Below are positions 34,501 through 41,575 of a stretch of 64,000 nucleotides of DNA, one piece after another (position 1 is the stretch's first letter; the number at the start of each line of letters is the position of its first letter). A model generated the notes under the pieces. That model saw only the letters and a program-made list of their open reading frames with translations. It made no database searches and had not been told where the DNA came from. The stretch is from NCBI GenBank assembly GCA_029204225.1, contig CM055096.1, positions 74,034,919-74,098,918 on the forward strand, written 5' to 3'. The stretch comes from Diphasiastrum complanatum. Lineage: Eukaryota; Streptophyta; Lycopodiopsida; Lycopodiales; Lycopodiaceae. The position numbers and the translations under genes are program-made.

Positions 34501-36092
34501 CTTTGGCATCAAGTCTCTATACCAATAATGAAAAAGAAATTTCAAAGCAATTTCCTAAATGATGTTTCTAAATATGGTAACACCCAACACCTATTTCTAG
34601 CAAATCTTGCGCCCCAAATCAAGCACTAGAATCTCAAACTTGAGTCTAACTAAAGTCTAACTTAACTTTACTAGATGTAGGTAAAGGCCCCTAGTAACAG
34701 CACACAGGCATGGCCCACTAATGCTAATTAATCCTAGACAACAACATTAAGGGTAACAATGTGAACATTAATTCTAACACTCCCCTTAATGTTTACAATG
34801 TTAATAATGACTAGGCATAGCATAAGTATGCATGCATATCCTGAGTCCTCCATGATGCACGAGTAATGAAGATCTTCAATTATGATGTAGAATCCACAAT
34901 CAACTCTGATCTCAATGTCTTCATTACTTGATGTAGAACTTCCTTCATATGTCGATCGTTTTCATATGACTTCCAAATGTCTTGCTTCTGTCTTCATGCC
35001 CCTTAGTGCATGTGTGTGACCTCCATGAGTGCAACATATCATCTTGAATCACACAACACTCCCCTTGAATCAAATAATGTAGACATGATAACCTTTTCCA
35101 TACCTTTGAGAACTTTGTTGCTTGAAGATTGACTCCATTGGTCTCTTTGAACATCTTCCAAGTATAGAAAGCTATATACACTTTGTAAATGGCTGACTCC
35201 ACATGTGTTGAATCCTTGAATTGAATCCACTTTAATTCTCCTGGTACTCTCATAGGTTACCACCTATGATGGACTTAGCTGAACTACTCCCCCTGGATGT
35301 TCATTTTGAAAACCATTGTTAACTCATTATGTTTGCATTCCTGTTAGGACTAATATAACAACCAATTTCCAACAATGATAGAATGCCTTGTTAAGCTCTA
35401 TACATTTTAGTGTAAGTGCTTATGATCCTTCTTTGTACTTAAGATTTATTGATGGTAAATTCATCATTCTTATTTTGTATGTAGATGACATTATCCTTAG
35501 TGGATATGATCATGATGGCATAAAAGAAGTGAAAATAACATTGTCTAGAGAGTTCAAGATGGTGGATCTTGGTGTTTTTCATTTCATACTAGGAATAGAA
35601 GTATCAAGAGGAAAAGATTTGAGTTTTATTTGTCAATCCAAATATGCATCTTCTTTTACATGCCATGCAATAGCTCCACGTGTCTTAATGGGTATGCCTA
35701 GGCCCTCATGAGGTTATTGATTACATACTTCAGAATAGTAAAACATTATGCTTATGTTTTTGACAATTCCCCTGAAAGAATTTACGAGGTAAAGTAAAAA
35801 AAATTGAAGGAAAAGGTTTTAAAAAAAAATTCGTTTCTGGACAAGCTATGATAAGCATAATCAGAACGATAAAATAAAAGTGCACGATTCTAAACAAAGA
35901 GCTGGCAGCCACAAACAGTTCAAAATTATGCTGTATGCAAGAAATCAGAGGCCATGAAACTGCACTTACCACATTGAGAAACCACCTGATACAGCCCCCT
36001 AAACAACTGCACCGCTGGTAAAAAATTCCATTGCGATAAGTAGCGTAGTCTTCTAACTCCTCTGGCATTGGGGAGCAGCATAAACCCCCCAT
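10847..36092 (-). CDS. RING-H2 E3 ubiquitin ligase, At3g02290-like, four exons
   Basis: The CDS joins four minus-strand exons: 36092-35970, 31594-31171, 22929-22820 and 10873-10847. That gives 684 nt and 227 residues, and every junction is GT-AG with matching phase. The product should bind E2 enzymes and ubiquitinate unknown substrates. The N-terminus is Cys-rich (MGGLCCSP, then QRCSCLGGCIRWFL), as in the plant At3g02290-like RING group. The middle carries the family block AFDTSIIDTYRAPPRPLPYD and QRDGLISRRDK. The C-terminus is a complete RING-H2 finger with spacing C-x2-C-x14-C-x-H-x2-H-x2-C-x10-C-x2-C (starting ICPTCLD, ending KLCPVCDK), and the protein ends EMVFEESF. The length matches homologues. 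MGG could be N-myristoylated (G2), which would tether it to membranes; that is inference. The introns are 4,375, 8,241 and 11,946 bp and hold most of the retroelement fragments in the window. Coding sequence is intact, so I think the gene is functional. Confidence 0.9.
10880..12480. other. Distal part of intron 3, no gene
   Basis: AT-rich intron sequence of the RING gene with T-rich runs at 11.6-12.3 kb. No retroelement domain was recognised. Confidence 0.4.
12530..13036 (-). mobile_element. LTR-like sequence with TATA box and poly(A) signal
   Basis: The minus strand may begin TGTAAGTCCAAC at 13036. It then shows CTATAAAAGAG (about 12822-12832), followed about 50 bp later by AATAAAAC (about 12774), then a GA/CT microsatellite. 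TATA box, short R region and poly(A) signal in this order is how an LTR is built. The downstream end and any primer-binding site were not found, so it may be a solo or truncated LTR. Confidence 0.35.
12691..12757. repeat. (GA)n microsatellite, ~67 bp
   Basis: A near-perfect GA dinucleotide run inside intron 3 of the RING gene, within the LTR-like sequence. Confidence 0.95.
13252..14391 (-). pseudogene. Gag-like remnant with CCHC-type knuckle
   Basis: Three overlapping minus-strand frames (14391-14101, 14146-13865, 13846-13252) look like one broken polyprotein. The middle frame has CFGCGGRHRRAEYPT, a CCHC zinc knuckle whose last Cys is replaced by Tyr. A charged, probably helical stretch follows (ESIKPMVAEEVKKLATDEV). 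The last frame is Gln/Arg-rich and then Pro/Tyr-rich, ending DPYGYY. The RGDGILHM segment occurs twice because about 36 bp is duplicated (near 13998 and 14148). The knuckle implies a retroelement nucleocapsid, but I cannot assign the family. It sits in intron 3 of the RING gene, on the same strand. Confidence 0.5.
14400..15089. other. Intron sequence with a short GC-rich patch
   Basis: Nothing recognised. A GC-rich patch at about 14815-14990 contrasts with the flanks. Two CACTA pentamers (near 14983 and 15035) lie just before the GGCGAGTAAT array. Confidence 0.3.
15090..15780. repeat. GGCGAGTAAT-rich array, about four diverged units
   Basis: The motif GGCGAGTAA, or a one-base variant, recurs more than a dozen times in about 690 bp. 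Several copies are followed within a few bases by the inverse TTACTCGCC or TTACTTGCC, so each unit can form a small stem (for example CGAGTAATCAGATCTTTACTCG). Four longer units start near 15100, 15355, 15525 and 15645. The first two share TCTCACCATGT, ATGAAAGTGG and ATTCAAATCGGCGAG. Such short motifs in both orientations resemble the subterminal repeats of CACTA transposons, which bind the element's own protein. No transposase or terminal inverted repeat was found, so this remains a guess. Confidence 0.6.
15781..16590. other. Intron sequence, nothing recognised
   Basis: No domain, LTR end or repeat was recognised in this part of intron 3. Confidence 0.4.
16600..16947. repeat. Cluster of short hairpins (foldback repeats)
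   Basis: Two near-perfect hairpins follow each other: 16840-16880 and 16903-16943. Each pairs GGAGCACTnCCAGGCAA with TTGCCTGGCAGnGCTCC around a short loop. A further half-copy starts at 16801. A smaller palindrome with TGCAYGTTCCTTGCA occurs twice (about 16605-16619 and 16820-16834). The arrangement suggests repeated duplication of a palindromic unit. Confidence 0.8.
17016..17201. repeat. ~186-bp inverted repeat (MITE-like foldback)
   Basis: The left arm begins CTATGGTTACATATCTGATT and the right arm ends in its complement (AATCAGAGATGTAACCATAG). Arms are about 90 bp with a few mismatches and meet at GCTAGC near 17112. Weaker complementarity continues outward past 17230. It is non-coding and lies in intron 3 of the RING gene. 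Transcribed as part of the pre-mRNA it could fold into a long hairpin and feed small-RNA production; that is inference. Confidence 0.8.
17202..18387. other. Intron sequence, nothing recognised
   Basis: No gene or element domain was identified. Confidence 0.4.
18388..18469. repeat. 41-bp tandem duplication
   Basis: Two head-to-tail copies (18388-18428 and 18429-18469) starting GAGTTGGCCACTCTTAG differ at one base. This is a recent local duplication. Confidence 0.9.
18470..19734. other. Intron sequence, probably decayed retroelement
   Basis: No domain is readable until about 19735, where gypsy integrase sequence begins. The preceding part may be the same element too decayed to read. Confidence 0.3.
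19735..20407 (+). pseudogene. Ty3/gypsy integrase C-terminal end
   Basis: Plus-strand frames contain SHLMEFVHNSRKTTTGYNLF followed by MYGYQPKSP, the conserved end of the gypsy integrase core (E..YN......G.SPF...YG..P). Further on are KVVDWVYLR (the VGD.V.L block) and AHPVFHVIDLRLHEND (the HPVFHVS.L block). Stops and frame changes are frequent. The open frame 20117-20464 is this polyprotein tail and not a host gene. A purine-rich run, GGAGGGAAGAA, ends it directly before an LTR start. Confidence 0.75.
20408..20869 (+). mobile_element. Ty3/gypsy LTR, 462 bp
   Basis: It begins TGTTATGACCATG just after a polypurine tract (3' LTR position relative to the pol remnant) and ends GGCTCTACA just before ATGGCATCAGAACAAGG, which resembles an initiator-Met primer-binding site (5' LTR position relative to the downstream sequence). 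One LTR thus has internal sequence on both sides. Confidence 0.65.
20871..21500 (+). pseudogene. PBS and 5' internal part of a gypsy element
   Basis: The primer-binding-like site at 20871-20886 is followed by a short open frame (20872-21072). Decayed, gag-like sequence lies at 21170-21440, but no domain can be read with confidence. The position after the LTR supports a gag leader region. Confidence 0.35.
21501..22819. other. Intron sequence next to exon 3, nothing recognised
   Basis: AT-rich. The open frame on the plus strand at 22877-23098 overlaps exon 3 and is its antisense shadow. Confidence 0.4.
22820..22929 (-). CDS. RING-H2 gene, exon 3 (most of the RING finger)
   Basis: Acceptor CTCACAG, 110 nt, donor AAG|GTAAGC. 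It encodes VYTEENPKINMECGHHFH, then LACTLEWMERSKLCPVCDK, supplying six of the eight zinc ligands (C-x-H-x2-H-x2-C, then C-x2-C). The first codon is completed by the last base of exon 2. Confidence 0.92.
22930..23589. other. Proximal part of intron 2 (minus-strand upstream of exon 3)
   Basis: No gene was recognised until the gypsy zinc knuckle at about 23590. Confidence 0.4.
23590..24470 (-). pseudogene. Ty3/gypsy gag with zinc knuckle
   Basis: The minus strand contains the Retrotrans_gag blocks. STYVDFKRAFKAQFIPP (about 24360-24310) matches 'W..F...F...F.P'. VQEYADKYREVLIKI follows, and then FIFGLREESRPSVMKV (within 24250-23852), the 'F..GL....+' block. After a charged linker come stops and then, at about 23635-23590, a knuckle KCYGCGENHRIVECP with spacing C-x2-C-x3-H-x4-C, one residue short of the canonical CCHC. 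It lies inside the RING gene's intron 2, on the same strand, downstream of a matching primer-binding site at 25.6 kb. Confidence 0.75.
24480..25628. other. Leader region of the minus-strand gypsy element
   Basis: Non-coding sequence between the primer-binding-like site at 25,629 and the gag start. Nothing else was recognised. Confidence 0.35.
25629..25641 (-). other. Primer-binding-like site
   Basis: The minus strand reads ATTGGTGTCAAAGC, a two-mismatch version of TTGGTATCAGAGC, directly inside TGTCACAAAC on the plus strand. It marks the inner LTR edge of the minus-strand gypsy element. Confidence 0.5.
25642..26250 (-). mobile_element. Probable 5' LTR of the minus-strand gypsy element
   Basis: The inner edge is set by the primer-binding-like site. 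The outer edge is guessed at about 26250, just before gypsy integrase sequence of the opposite strand begins. No second copy was found, so the length is not verified. Confidence 0.35.
26270..26610 (+). pseudogene. Ty3/gypsy integrase core fragment
   Basis: The plus strand encodes PHSHWESIFMDIIVGLLRT, then DSILVVVDMFTNIAHI, TTPQVAELFIDHVARLHGL and YRDPKFTGTF. These are the DDE-core blocks of plant gypsy integrase: W..I.MDF..GLP, then VVVD+.TK.AH, and DRDP.F.. (first D of the last block replaced by Y). After a stop, QTKVFANLGTQLQMTS continues the match. It then breaks off at about 26610 into gag sequence of another copy, so the order is scrambled. Confidence 0.85.
26631..27149 (+). pseudogene. 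Ty3/gypsy gag with CCHC zinc knuckle
   Basis: This is a 172-codon open frame. The capsid-type block MGNWKLDTYVQEFFDFLAK is followed by FIYGLPADYQNECKWNLV ('F..GL....+'). A Lys-rich linker follows, and then a complete knuckle CFLCNEPEHCAKWCP (C-x2-C-x4-H-x4-C). It starts abruptly at the junction with the integrase fragment, so the N-terminus is missing. Protease-like sequence follows 290 bp downstream on the same strand, the normal gypsy order. Confidence 0.8.
27441..27682 (+). pseudogene. Retropepsin-like fragment, copy 1
   Basis: It encodes VNVLLDSSSTHNFLNSHVHK, the gypsy aspartic protease block 'V.VLLDSGSTHNFL'. The catalytic D-S-G is changed to D-S-S, so it should be inactive even if expressed. 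The frame then shifts. Confidence 0.75.
27819..28046 (+). pseudogene. Retropepsin-like fragment, copy 2
   Basis: Duplicate of the fragment 378 bp upstream, with the same D-S-S change and a few substitutions. Both copies share the inactivating change, so that mutation came before the duplication. Confidence 0.75.
28540..28591. repeat. (GA)n microsatellite, ~52 bp
   Basis: Perfect dinucleotide run in intron 2. The Leu-Ser and Glu-Arg frames across it are artefacts of the repeat. Confidence 0.95.
28592..29266 (-). other. Internal leader of a truncated LTR element
   Basis: It starts at the minus-strand primer-binding-like TGGTATCAAAGCC (29266-29254) and runs leftward without a readable gag. The plus-strand open frame at 28983-29249 looks spurious. 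Confidence 0.35.
29267..29746 (-). mobile_element. LTR (~480 bp) of a minus-strand retroelement
   Basis: The inner edge abuts TGGTATCAAAGCC. The outer edge begins TGTCATGCCCACAATGG on the minus strand at 29746, where LINE sequence is interrupted. It shares the run ATCTAGGTTTGGTTGGG with the LTR-like sequence ending at 40,439, so the two are related families. The inner end (TTGATAG) lacks a clean CA. Confidence 0.5.
29750..30300 (-). pseudogene. LINE reverse transcriptase remnant
   Basis: The minus strand, across frames, shows the C-terminal RT blocks of a plant LINE. They are a decayed QGCPLSP region (near 30265), GDTILIPSHEGLRRLL (where YADD.. should precede it), then RGLEVNEKKTQVMVFN (near 30065), and finally DAKTKL-LFRTLVTPMIIS (near 29800). 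The YADD motif itself is lost. The clade (RTE or L1) cannot be fixed from this. It is cut off at 29746 by the LTR, so the LINE is the older insertion. It lies in intron 2 of the RING gene. Confidence 0.65.
30301..31170. other. Intron 2 sequence flanking exon 2, nothing recognised
   Basis: No element domain is readable. A short stretch near 30915-30950 superficially recalls the RING 'WMER' codons, but the true exon 3 is at 22.8-22.9 kb. Confidence 0.4.
31171..31594 (-). CDS. RING-H2 gene, exon 2
   Basis: Acceptor GTGTTCAG, 424 nt, donor GATG|GTAAGT. It encodes HAGVFDRLEEHDSSIS at its start, the conserved RAPPRPLPYD and RDGLISRRDK region, a Ser-rich linker, and at the end EDEDICPTCLD with the first two zinc ligands. 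Phase is 0 at entry and 1 at exit. Confidence 0.95.
31595..33339. other. Proximal part of intron 1, nothing recognised
   Basis: AT-rich sequence. The plus-strand open frame at 31835-32026 has no recognisable features. Confidence 0.4.
33340..34165 (+). pseudogene. Ty1/copia gag-protease remnant
   Basis: Heavily decayed. The clearest block is near 34075-34140: DLRTIKDVLYTFKLRINLIF, the copia segment 'VLYVP.L+.NL.S' that follows the protease. Around 33940-33990 a degenerate counterpart of the DSG..HM region can be suspected. Upstream sequence is gag-like only by position. Confidence 0.45.
34371..34433. repeat. GGTTCGAACC-type palindromic repeats
   Basis: TTCGAACC or CGAACCG recurs about six times in 63 bp, partly as perfect palindromes (CCGGTTCGAACCGG). 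Function unknown. Confidence 0.75.
34440..35387. other. Intron 1 sequence, LTR-like fragments possible
   Basis: ACTCCCC runs occur at about 34780, 35055 and 35285 in otherwise unremarkable sequence. No coding domain until the copia RT at 35,388. Confidence 0.3.
35388..35711 (+). pseudogene. Ty1/copia reverse transcriptase fragment
   Basis: A 107-codon open frame encodes YDPSLYLRFIDGKFIILILY, then VDDIILSGYDHDGIKEVK, LSREFKMVDLG and FHFILGIEVSR. The YVDD catalytic motif of copia RT (...LYVDDIILSG) is intact. The fragment is cut on both sides and lacks the N-terminal fingers and RNase H. It lies in intron 1 of the RING gene, antisense to it, about 260 bp from exon 1. Confidence 0.9.
35970..36092 (-). 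CDS. RING-H2 gene, exon 1 with start codon
   Basis: The ATG at 36092-36090 was chosen because MGG plus a Cys-rich N-terminus is the family start. The upstream in-frame ATG at 36137 would place residues across a likely splice acceptor (TACTGCAG near 36120). The exon has 41 codons and ends RWFLNV|GTAAGTGC, phase 0. A 5' UTR intron ending at about 36120 is plausible. Confidence 0.9.
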
Positions 36093-37596
36093 TACTTGAC
36101 ACTGATGAACTCTGCTGCAGTACAGGATACTTACCACTATCCTATAGAACTGTGATAATTGTACACGAATTCAAAGGCTTAGAAGCATGGTAGGAAACTC
36201 TTCACAAGTCTATATATTGCCGATATGAAATGCACCACGTCCCATCTTGTGTAGGGAGACTTTGAATCATACACTTGGATATGATCTGAATCTATGAATC
36301 CCTAAAGCATGAAAAGATGGTTTCTCCAAAGTGCCAGTCTTTTTGTAGTGGCCGCTATTTGTCTTGAAAGCAGATGTTCACCATTAGCAGCAAAACAGGA
36401 TATACAACCTGCACAACCGACCTTCATCAGAAAGCAGCAGCATCAACAGTTCTTGCTATGCGAAATGATGGTAAATGCTAAGCAAATCAAACTACTCACC
36501 CTGAAACAAATACATTATAGGGCGATGCGATAAATGCTCAACAAATCAAATAATGCCTAACACCTAAATACATCATTTGCCTTGCAGACCTATTAACAGC
36601 TTGGATTGAGAAGACAGTGAATCCAAATGAAGAGAGCTCATCAACTAGAGACAGTGATACTGTCATGACAAAGAAGCTTGAAAAGCTGAAAATTCATCCT
36701 TGTCTCAAATCTACGATTCGAAAATAGTCGAACAGCAGGATTGAAGGAAAAACAGTACTAATACTTTGCAAAGGCAGGTCCTAAAAGGCATGCAAAGTCG
36801 TGACTTTAGACCTAAAGAATCCAATAGACTTAAAAGGCCATCCTCGTCAAGAAGGGCCCAGATTAGGAAATGCGCTGATAAACTTAATATATTATACTAT
36901 GATTTGGGAATCATATTAAGAAGCGAGTTATGCAAGCCTCCTCTCTCCCAAGAGGTCCGGAGTTCAATTCCAATCAGCCGCATGAAAGGAAAATCCAGGA
37001 GACAGAATAAAAAAGTTTTTTTTGTTGATTATCCTCCAATGAGTGACATATCGGATAAGAAATTCATTCCTCCTCTTGAGGTCTGGATTTCGAGTCCACT
37101 CAGCCAAATAAAGGCATACAAGAGAAAAAAAAATTACTTATTGCATGTTAATTGATCGATCATTTCCTCACGTTCATGGCTCATGTCTCACGTTGAAGTC
37201 TGGAGTTTGATTCCAAGCACACATGGACGTACCACATAGAAAAAAACATTGCAACTTACTAACGCCAAACAACATTCCAGTATTATCGCTTTCAAACCCA
37301 TCTCAGCTTGGCTGTGAAATTTTGCTTTCGACTTTTATCTAAACTTTCTGATCAAGAAAAGTCGTCATTTCTGATAGCTTTTGCAGCAAATGGCCAAAAC
37401 ATTGTTTGTTATAAGGCGCACTTAAGTTTCTGAATCGTCATTTCTAACAGCTCTCGCATCAAAGGGCTAATACACTCTTTGTCATAAGGCCTATTCATTT
37501 GTCCAGATTATCATTTCTAAAATTCGCAGAAAATGATTACAACATTCTCTGTTAAAAGGCAGACATTAGTATCCAAATAGTTATCAGGTTACTAAC
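36093..37596. other. Upstream region of the RING gene, with tRNA-B-box-like runs
   Basis: This includes the probable 5' UTR. Three plus-strand segments resemble a tRNA/SINE B box: near 36957 (GGAGTTCAATTCC), near 37080 (GGATTTCGAGTCC) and near 37200 (GGAGTTTGATTCC). Each is preceded by a CTC-rich run. They could be decayed SINE copies, but no A boxes are clear. Confidence 0.3.
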
Positions 37597-37712
37597 CGGC
37601 CACATCAAGGAATCCTTCTAGTATCACATCAAAATCAACTTGATAATCATAATCTGGCAGCACCACTCCCACAGGCGTCGGTCTTGCAAGCAGACTTGGA
37701 AGCAAAGCCGCT
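37597..37712 (-). other. Possible exon of an unknown transcript
   Basis: The minus strand has a good acceptor (TTTTCCATTCAG), 116 nt open in one frame, and a possible donor (GCCG|GTTAGT). The frame reads PTPVGVVLPDYDYQVDFDVI with acidic and hydrophobic character typical of protein. It could be a 5' exon of the RING transcript (its frame would stop at the TAA that overlaps the RING ATG) or part of another gene. Evidence is thin. Confidence 0.25.
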
Positions 37713-38043
37713 CTGAATGGAAAATTATTGGAACCAAGCAGCACTATCTACAATAAATTGGCACTCAAAATGATCACCATAGCTCAGAAAATCTCTTTAT
37801 GGCATACGATCAGCTCGAGAAGCTGTCGCTGGCAACATCATCACACGGATTCTCATTCCATCATCATCTGCAGGCGTACAGGCCATTCTCCCCTTTTCAC
37901 AAGCAGACTTCTTCCCTTGGAGAATTCCTTGGCTACCCGTTTTACCCGGTGGACAAAATTCACACTCTTTTACCCAATGGTTACAAATTTTAATGGGAAT
38001 TCCCTTTTCAAAAAATTGAGTAATTGAGTAACATAAGCACCTG

Positions 38044-38077
38044 CCCCCCCCCCCCCCCCAACACACACACACACACC
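38044..38077. repeat. Poly(C) run followed by (CA)n
   Basis: Sixteen C residues, then about nine CA units. The length is prone to sequencing error. Confidence 0.9.
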
Positions 38078-38514
38078 TTTCTCCATCTTCAAAGCATTTC
38101 TTCACCACACTCACACATTTTTTTTTTTAAAGGTTGCCCGGTGCCACATTTTCAAGCAACCAAAATTTATCCCATAAGCGTTTTTATGAGATTACTTAGA
38201 GCGAACATATAGGCAAACTATGCCTTCTCCTGGTGTGTGCGTGCCTTGGCACGTAGGTGCCCTGCTTGGTGCCATTCATGGGCTGCTCGGCACCTACCTG
38301 GTGTCGTTGTTGGGCTGCCCAATGCCATTGTCAAGGTGCTCGGGACCGCACCTTGGCTACCGCCTGCGAAAATCAGCCACGCCAGTTCATTTTGGCGGGC
38401 ACCACCTTCACGGGCACCAGGCCACATGGCGCCCAAACACTGGGCTGGGGCCAAAATCCAGGGCAGTGCCTTTAAGGCTCAACACCCCCCTTCCATGGAG
38501 AAGTTGGATAAGAG

Positions 38515-38690
38515 TGTTGTTAGGTTCAAAGGAGACCCAAGCTTGAATCCCACTCTATGTGGGGAGATGGGACATCGGGATAGCACGAAATGCTTCTTGG
38601 TTTCCAAGGGGAGGCTCGAACTTGGGACCAATGAAACTTTGGATGCCAAGCTAACCAACTCAACCAACCCCCTTGACAGCACGAAATGAT
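38515..38690 (-). mobile_element. tRNA-derived SINE
   Basis: The minus strand contains TGGTTGAGTTGG, a perfect match to the pol III A box (TRGYNNARNNGG). About 45 bp later comes AGTTCGAGCCTCC, close to the B box (GGTTCRANNCC). Non-coding SINE body follows to about 38515. No tail or target duplication was confirmed. The GC-rich open frames at 38.2-38.7 kb on both strands are probably non-coding. Confidence 0.6.
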
Positions 38691-40274
38691 GATATGAGCA
38701 TGGAAAAGGGACATCTAAGAGTTCATGGCCTCAAATATTATGTCGACATTGTAAATATTGTACCAACTCTAATGATCATCAATATCCAATTTGTATCACT
38801 TTTTACCTCTCATCCCTAAGGTATACAATTATAAATTTTACATGATTTTATGATACACAATGCTTTCTTATGATCATAGTTCAAAATTTTAGCAAATTTT
38901 ATATTTCAAATTATCTCCTAAAGTGTCGCATGGAGAATTTTTTCAAAGTTGCTTCGCATAAGAGTAAACAAAAAATTATGTCGACTTTTACATATAATGA
39001 TCTTTCCATAGACTTTACTTAGACTTTACTTGTAGTTCGAGTCATGTTCAATACTATGACTGTCACCATCACCATGTATGGTGTATTAAAAAAAGTTGTG
39101 TGGCTATGAGGGGGTGACACCTTCAAAATTCACAAGGTCAAATATGACATGTCAAAAGCATCTTAATTCAAATAATCTACTACAAATGGTATCAACATGT
39201 ATTTGATTTGACTCAACTATGTAGATTGGATTAAAATATAGGATTGAATATTGCTCACAAAGAAGAGGCAAAGTCCTACTACTATCAAAACTAGCAAGCA
39301 AAAAAAAAGGGTTTTCGCATTTTGCAGTAAACATTTTGCATGGTTTGATACATAGCTGAAAATCTCACTACTCCTCAAATGTTAAATAGGTCCATCAAAA
39401 GACAATTTGCTACCCTTCAAATATAGGTTTATTTTGATTATGGAAATGTGTTTATGAAACTCTAAAGGTGCTAGCCTACAAAATAAAATTCAAATTATAT
39501 TGCATTAATCCAAATAAAAAATATATATCATGAAAATGTGCATCATTAGCATTTATGTTGTAAATGAAACTTCTAAAAAAATTAGAGCCACCTCAACTCC
39601 TACATGGTAGCTGAGGTGCCCCAAACAAAAATTTAAACTCTAAAAGTTTACTTTAATTTTAAATTTCTATGATTTTTTTTTATAATTCAAAAATTTTCCT
39701 GTAAGCAAATACGTTGGCGTGCTATTTTTTAGAGCTCCATAGACAGTTTTCCATAGTCAAAATAAGCCCTTATCTAAAGAGTAGCAAAGTGTTTTTTGAT
39801 GGTTAGTGGAATTTTCAACTATGTACCAAACCACAATTCTTAGGTATAAAAATCATGTTGACATGGGCAGAAAGAAATTCATAAAAAAAATTACTCGCAA
39901 AATGTTAAAACCCAAGAAAACATTATGAAACATGCTACAAATGACTAGGAGGGACTTGCCTCCTCCGTCACAAAATAAAAATAAAAAATTACTAGTTAAC
40001 TGTTACTCCAATCACATTCGCATGTGCATAAACTTTAAGTTATCTCTAGTTAGACTAAAAATTTCACCAACCTCACCTGGGTTCTCCTAACCTACAATTA
40101 GGGGCTTGAGACATGTCCTTTCCTTCAAAACATAAATGTGTCTAGCCTTAAGAGACAACATAATATTTTATCACCTATTTTTGGAGTGAGAAACGAGGGT
40201 AGAGATAAAAAGACAAACATGTAAAAAATAAACAACAGTGTTATAGAAATAAAATGGGTATATCGTGTGCGTGT
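38691..40274. other. AT-rich stretch, nothing recognised
   Basis: No domain or boundary motif. The last ~300 bp belong to the LTR-like sequence that ends at 40,439. Confidence 0.4.
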
Positions 40275-40297
40275 ACACACACACACACACACACACA
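40275..40297. repeat. (CA)n microsatellite
   Basis: A short perfect run, followed by GAGAGAGGGAGGGAGGG. Part of an LTR-like sequence. Confidence 0.9.
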
Positions 40298-40299
40298 GT

Positions 40300-40452
40300 G
40301 AGTGAGAGAGGGAGGGAGGGAGATTGAGCATGAGAACCAAAATCACACAAATGAATGGATCTAGGTTTGGTTGGGCGATTTGGCTCCATAGTCTCTCTTG
40401 TTGTCCTCATCTTAGGGGTTTTCCCTAGTGGTCTTTACATTGGTATCAGAGC
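40300..40452 (+). mobile_element. LTR 3' end and primer-binding site
   Basis: The plus strand ends TCTTTACA at 40439 and is followed by TGGTATCAGAGC at 40441-40452, a perfect plant copia/gypsy primer-binding core. ATCTAGGTTTGGTTGGG is shared with the LTR at 29.3-29.7 kb. The LTR start is not located, and no gag follows, so the element is truncated. Confidence 0.6.
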
Positions 40453-40839
40453 CTGGCTAAGATGTAGGCTTCGATAGGTTGGAGTCAAACTCTACATCGG
40501 TTTAGAAGTTCGGAGCACTTGGATTTACATCCCAGTTGGAGTGCTATTTTCTCAAGGAAATAGCTTAGAAAATGCTTGGAGTGTTCCTAGCAGTAATCAA
40601 TAGAAGGACAGTCGTTCTAGATGAGTGGCTGTTACTTAGAATAGCCATGCATGTAGGTTGGAACTCTTGTTAAAGCCTTTGTCTGTGGAGTGCTTGAATG
40701 ATAGAAGAGAGTTATAACTCTGTAAGAAATGAAAAAAAAAACATTAAAACATGTTATAAATCCTCCTTTCAGACTCGTTCTTGGACTTCTGAGAATTCTG
40801 AACAACTGCTCAGGGCCATTAAACAGTCACTTGGAGTTC

Positions 40840-41407
40840 TGAAATCGTTTCCGCGGGAGCCCGAGGGCAGGCCCCGACCAGCAAGGAAGGCCCGAGGGCT
40901 TTGGGCCTTCCCCTACGTAATGCCAGTGTGCGAAGGTTTTTTTTTTTTTTTCGTTTTTTGGCCGTACGGTACGGCTGTACGCGTGGACCAGTTTTTTTTT
41001 TTCGATTTTTTGTCGTTTTTTTTTTCGCAAATTTTTTTACGTTTGTGGTGGAATGTGGATGTGGATAGCGAATGACGGGCTACCACATAGCACATGCACA
41101 TTCCACCGGAGAGAGGAGAGAGAACGTGCATTCCACCAGAGAGAGAAGAAAGAAAGTGAATTCCATCGAAGAGAGGAGAGAGAATGACAGATTCCTTGGA
41201 AAGAGAAAATTGGATGGACATTATGCTTTTGGAAGTGGTCCCAAAATACAAAGGACACCTGAACACAAGGCATTATGGGAGGAAGGCCCTTCTCCGAAGG
41301 CCTTCCACGCAGGTCGGCCCTGCCCCTGCCCCGAGGGCCCGCTCTCACGCAAGGGCCGGCCCTCGGGGTTCAAGCCTTCCCCTGCGTAATGTGAAGTGCG
41401 AAGGTGT
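40840..41407. repeat. GC-rich segment flanked by ~30-bp direct repeats
   Basis: CCTTCCCCTACGTAATG (40906-40937) recurs as CCTTCCCCTGCGTAATG (41375-41404), each ending TGCGAAGG. Between them lie poly(T) runs, three GAGAGAGGAGAGAGAA-type units (41105-41185) and GC-rich sequence. Related GGCCTTCC-rich sequence occurs at 49.1-49.4 kb, and 41225-41280 recurs at 42912-42965. This is probably a non-autonomous element family. Confidence 0.5.
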
Positions 41408-41575
41408 GGGAGAACCTTGAAGCTCCCATATTCGTCGCGATGGTGTTCGTTGTCGCGATGGTGTTCGTCGTGCTGAGAGTAATTTGTTGTATGCTTTTAT
41501 ATCGTTGTGCACTTTTATATTGTTAAGCTTTTATGTATTTCTTTGTAAATTTTGTTATTTCTTTGTGAAATTTAG

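Noticed and set aside
38218-38714. Overlapping ORFs on both strands in a GC-rich patch
   Set aside because: GC-rich sequence has few stops. No frame has domain features, and part of it is a SINE.
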